DNA of 64,000 bases. It comes from an uncultured Sinobacteraceae bacterium. Lineage in GTDB: Bacteria; Pseudomonadota; Gammaproteobacteria; Nevskiales; Nevskiaceae. The DNA lies in contig CAIJRD010000012.1 in NCBI GenBank assembly GCA_903822975.1, positions 922,658 through 986,657 on the forward strand. Reading direction: 5' to 3'. This document shows, one piece after another, positions 62,215 to 64,000 of the stretch. Position 1 is the first letter of the stretch. Each line of letters begins with the position of its first letter. The notes under the pieces are model-generated. The model was not told the origin of the DNA and did not search any database. It worked only from the letters and a program-made list of their open reading frames with translations. Made by a program: the position numbers and the translations under genes.

Positions 62215-63489
62215 TTACTTCGCCGGCTTGGTCGGTGCCGCACTGCTGCGTGCGGTGATCGCGTAGAGCTGCGCCAGATCCTTGCTGCCGTCGGCGCCCT
62301 TGACGTCGCGAAAAGTCTTCAGCGCGTCGTCTTTCTTGCCAGCGATCAGCTGCGCATAGCCGTAATGCAGCTTGGCGATTTCGGCATTCTTCAGGCCACC
62401 CTTGGCGAGGCCCTGCTGCATCAGCGGCAGACCCTTGTCGGCCTGACCGTAGGTGACGTAGGCGAGTCCGGTGTTTAACAGGCCGTCGCCGGTGGGCAGT
62501 TTGGCGGCCTGCGCTTCGCCTTGTGCGAGGGTCGCCTTGTCGGCGGTGATCTTGTTGGTCACCAGTGTTTGCAGGCGCTTCTGGCGATCGATGTCAGCCG
62601 GGTTGCCGACGCCGAGCACTTTCTTCGCATAGCCTTCTTTCAGGATGCTGTCGGCTTCTCCGGGGAAGCCGGCCTGCACCGCGAGTTCAGCGGCTTCGAG
62701 ATAATCGCCGGCGCTGTTGAGCGTGCCGGTGCGCAGGCGCAGGCGATCGAGATCCAGATTGAGCGAATCGGAAAAGCCTTTGTGGCCGGCCGTGCGGGCG
62801 ATCAGGTCGAGCCAGTAATCCGGCTTCGGATAGTAGGTGACCAACTGCTGCAGCGCAGTGGCGTAGCCGGCCATGTCGTTCTGCTTGAGCGCGCAACTCG
62901 CCAGCAGTTGCAGCGTGGCCTCGCTTGGGGCCTTGCCGGCGGCGACGGTGTCGCTGATCTCGGCGCTGATTTCCTTGTAGGCGTCGGCGTATTTGCCGCC
63001 CTGGTATTGGGCCTGCGGCAGGATCGACAGGGTCGCCGGATCTTTGCCGCCAGCGGCCTTGTACTTCTGCACCATCTCGACGGTCTTGGCGAAATCCTTG
63101 TTGCTGTAATTGATCTTCACCAGGATATCGAGCGTCTGCACCTGCTCGGCCGGCGACAGCTGGCCCGAGGACAGCAGCGTCTCGTACGCCGTGGCGGCAC
63201 CCTTGTAGTCGCCCTTGCCGACATCCACCGAGGCGCGCAGCCGGGTGATCACGTATTTCTCGTACGGCGTGAGGCTGCCGACGGCTTCGGCCTCGCTCAG
63301 CTTGCCGGCCGCTTCGTCGTACTTCTTCGCCTGCAGCGCGGCTTGTGCGCCCTGCAGCGGTTTGCCCACGGCCGGACGCACGGTCTGTTTGGCATCCGCG
63401 GCAATCGCGGCGTGGATGCTGCTGCACAGTGCGAGCACGGTGAGGGTGCGGGCGATCAGCGTGAAGGTTTTGCGGGCTACGATCATCAC
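62215..63489 (-). CDS. Exported tetratricopeptide-repeat protein
   Basis: A 424-residue periplasmic protein. A signal peptide (TFTLIARTLTVLALCSSIHAAIA) is followed by TPR-like helix pairs throughout (ALQAKKYDEAAGKLSEAEAVG, YKGAATAYETLLSSGQLSPAEQ, YQGGKYADAYKEISAEI, AELAVQAGFPGEADSILKEGY, YGQADKGLPLMQQGLAKGG). No cysteine-based or enzymatic motif is present. It lies 162 bases after exbD on the same strand; TPR proteins are frequent companions of ExbB/ExbD/TonB systems in this type of bacterium, which suggests a role in energised outer-membrane transport. Confidence 0.82.
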   Translation of the reverse strand: MMIVARKTFTLIARTLTVLALCSSIHAAIAADAKQTVRPAVGKPLQGAQAALQAKKYDEAAGKLSEAEAVGSLTPYEKYVITRLRASVDVGKGDYKGAATAYETLLSSGQLSPAEQVQTLDILVKINYSNKDFAKTVEMVQKYKAAGGKDPATLSILPQAQYQGGKYADAYKEISAEISDTVAAGKAPSEATLQLLASCALKQNDMAGYATALQQLVTYYPKPDYWLDLIARTAGHKGFSDSLNLDLDRLRLRTGTLNSAGDYLEAAELAVQAGFPGEADSILKEGYAKKVLGVGNPADIDRQKRLQTLVTNKITADKATLAQGEAQAAKLPTGDGLLNTGLAYVTYGQADKGLPLMQQGLAKGGLKNAEIAKLHYGYAQLIAGKKDDALKTFRDVKGADGSKDLAQLYAITARSSAAPTKPAK

Positions 63490-63651
63490 AGTGTTCCTGA
63501 CAAGGGTGCTGACGTTGGTGCTGCCGAGGTGTTGCGTGTAGCGGGGTTGATGCGTACTGCGGTCGCTTAAGTGCGAGGACGTGCAGGCTAAGCGATCAGT
63601 TGTGCGTCATCCCGGTATTCGAATTCATGCTCGACTTCAGACGCGACGACG

Positions 63652-64000
63652 CTACTGCAGAAACTGCTCGTTGCCGACGATGCCGATCTGATGCAGGCCG
63701 AGGCGTTGGGCTTCGGCCAGCACTTCGGCGACGTACTTGTATTCGGCCAGCTTGTCCGGGCGGATGTGCACTTCCGGTTCCGGCACCATCGCCGCGGCCT
63801 GCTCCATGCGCGTCTCCAGCAGTGCACGATCCGGAATGACGTTGCCGTCCCACAGGATCGTGCCGTCGAAGTCGACTTCGATGTTGATCACCGGTGGCGG
63901 GGTTGTCGGCGGCGGCTGGTTGGCCGAGGGCATGTCCAGCTTCACCGCGTGCGTCTGCACCGGAATCGTGATGATCAGCATGATCAAGAGCACCAGCATC
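63652..64000 (-). CDS. exbD: ExbD/TolR biopolymer transport protein (3' part only)
   Basis: The last 115 residues of an ExbD-type protein; the 5' end lies beyond the right edge of the window. A membrane helix (MLVLLIMLIITIPVQTHAVKLDMPSA) and the periplasmic domain (INIEVDFDGTILWDGNVI, VHIRPDKLAEYKYVAEVLAEAQRLGLHQIGIVGNEQF) fit the family, which couples proton flow to TonB. The cytoplasmic start of the protein is missing. It would energise receptors such as the one at 55949. Confidence 0.88.
   Translation of the reverse strand, partial: MLVLLIMLIITIPVQTHAVKLDMPSANQPPPTTPPPVINIEVDFDGTILWDGNVIPDRALLETRMEQAAAMVPEPEVHIRPDKLAEYKYVAEVLAEAQRLGLHQIGIVGNEQFLQ

Overview
The window reads as chromosome of a high-GC, Gram-negative heterotroph. 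A TonB-dependent receptor, an OmpA-type porin, an ExbD fragment and lipoprotein or secretory signals indicate a diderm. Gene content (several acyl-CoA dehydrogenases and SDRs, wax-ester/triacylglycerol enzymes, fused isobutyryl-CoA mutase, AlkB/XylM-type hydroxylase) suits a hydrocarbon- or terpenoid-degrading gammaproteobacterium, perhaps of the Nevskiales/Solimonadaceae type. That placement is inference. No rRNA, tRNA, insertion sequence, phage gene or CRISPR array was seen.

Layout. 0-11.4 kb is mixed: an old yellow enzyme, a LysR regulator divergent from an AhpD-like protein, an NTF2-like and a PPOX-like protein, a secreted S53 acid protease with three fibronectin domains, a quinone-oxidoreductase-like MDR and a DUF4034 protein. 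11.5-15.7 kb (minus) is a CoA-metabolism operon: MaoC hydratase, acyl-CoA dehydrogenase, CoA-transferase A+B and a CitE-like lyase. 16-18.8 kb is a sulfide/persulfide module: YeeE/YedE pair, CsoR-family repressor, TauE and persulfide dioxygenase. 19-21.5 kb holds small hypothetical and NTF2/DUF3237 genes. 21.8-29.5 kb (minus) is a tightly overlapping glycerolipid/storage-lipid operon: hydrolase, PlsB, HAD-PlsC fusion, GpsA, WS/DGAT, lipase. 29.7-40.8 kb (plus) is a ring-opening and beta-oxidation run: BadH-like SDR, BadI-like hydrolase, a FadJ-like protein without its Rossmann domain, CoA-transferase, MFE2-type SDR, IcmF, thiolase, 3-hydroxyacyl-CoA dehydrogenase. 41-53 kb holds a short LuxR protein, an aldehyde dehydrogenase divergent from an SDR lacking the catalytic Tyr/Lys, a TetR regulator, a three-gene benzoyl-CoA-reductase/2-hydroxyacyl-CoA-dehydratase-like operon, a zinc alcohol dehydrogenase and the divergent AlkB/XylM-type hydroxylase. 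53.6-64 kb holds envelope proteins, another acyl-CoA dehydrogenase, a Rieske-ferredoxin remnant, a MarR regulator, a TPR protein and the 3' part of exbD.

How it may work together (inference). A methyl group on a cyclic hydrocarbon, for example a p-menthane monoterpene, p-cymene or an alkylcyclohexane, would be oxidised by the membrane hydroxylase, alcohol dehydrogenase and aldehyde dehydrogenase to a carboxylate. This would be converted to a CoA ester (no ligase is present, but CoA-transferases are), modified by the radical-type reductase/dehydratase, opened by the BadH/BadI pair and burned by beta-oxidation. IcmF would take up isobutyryl-CoA, and surplus acyl-CoA could go to storage lipid.

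The strongest unifying signal is a shared 14-bp imperfect palindrome (GTAYGG-N3-M-N-TAC) found nine times, mostly overlapping -10 elements, in front of the hydroxylase/ADH, ALDH/SDR, reductase-like, BadH/lipid, MaoC, TonB-receptor, acyl-CoA-dehydrogenase and LuxR genes. It suggests one repressor regulon not described by any single gene annotation.
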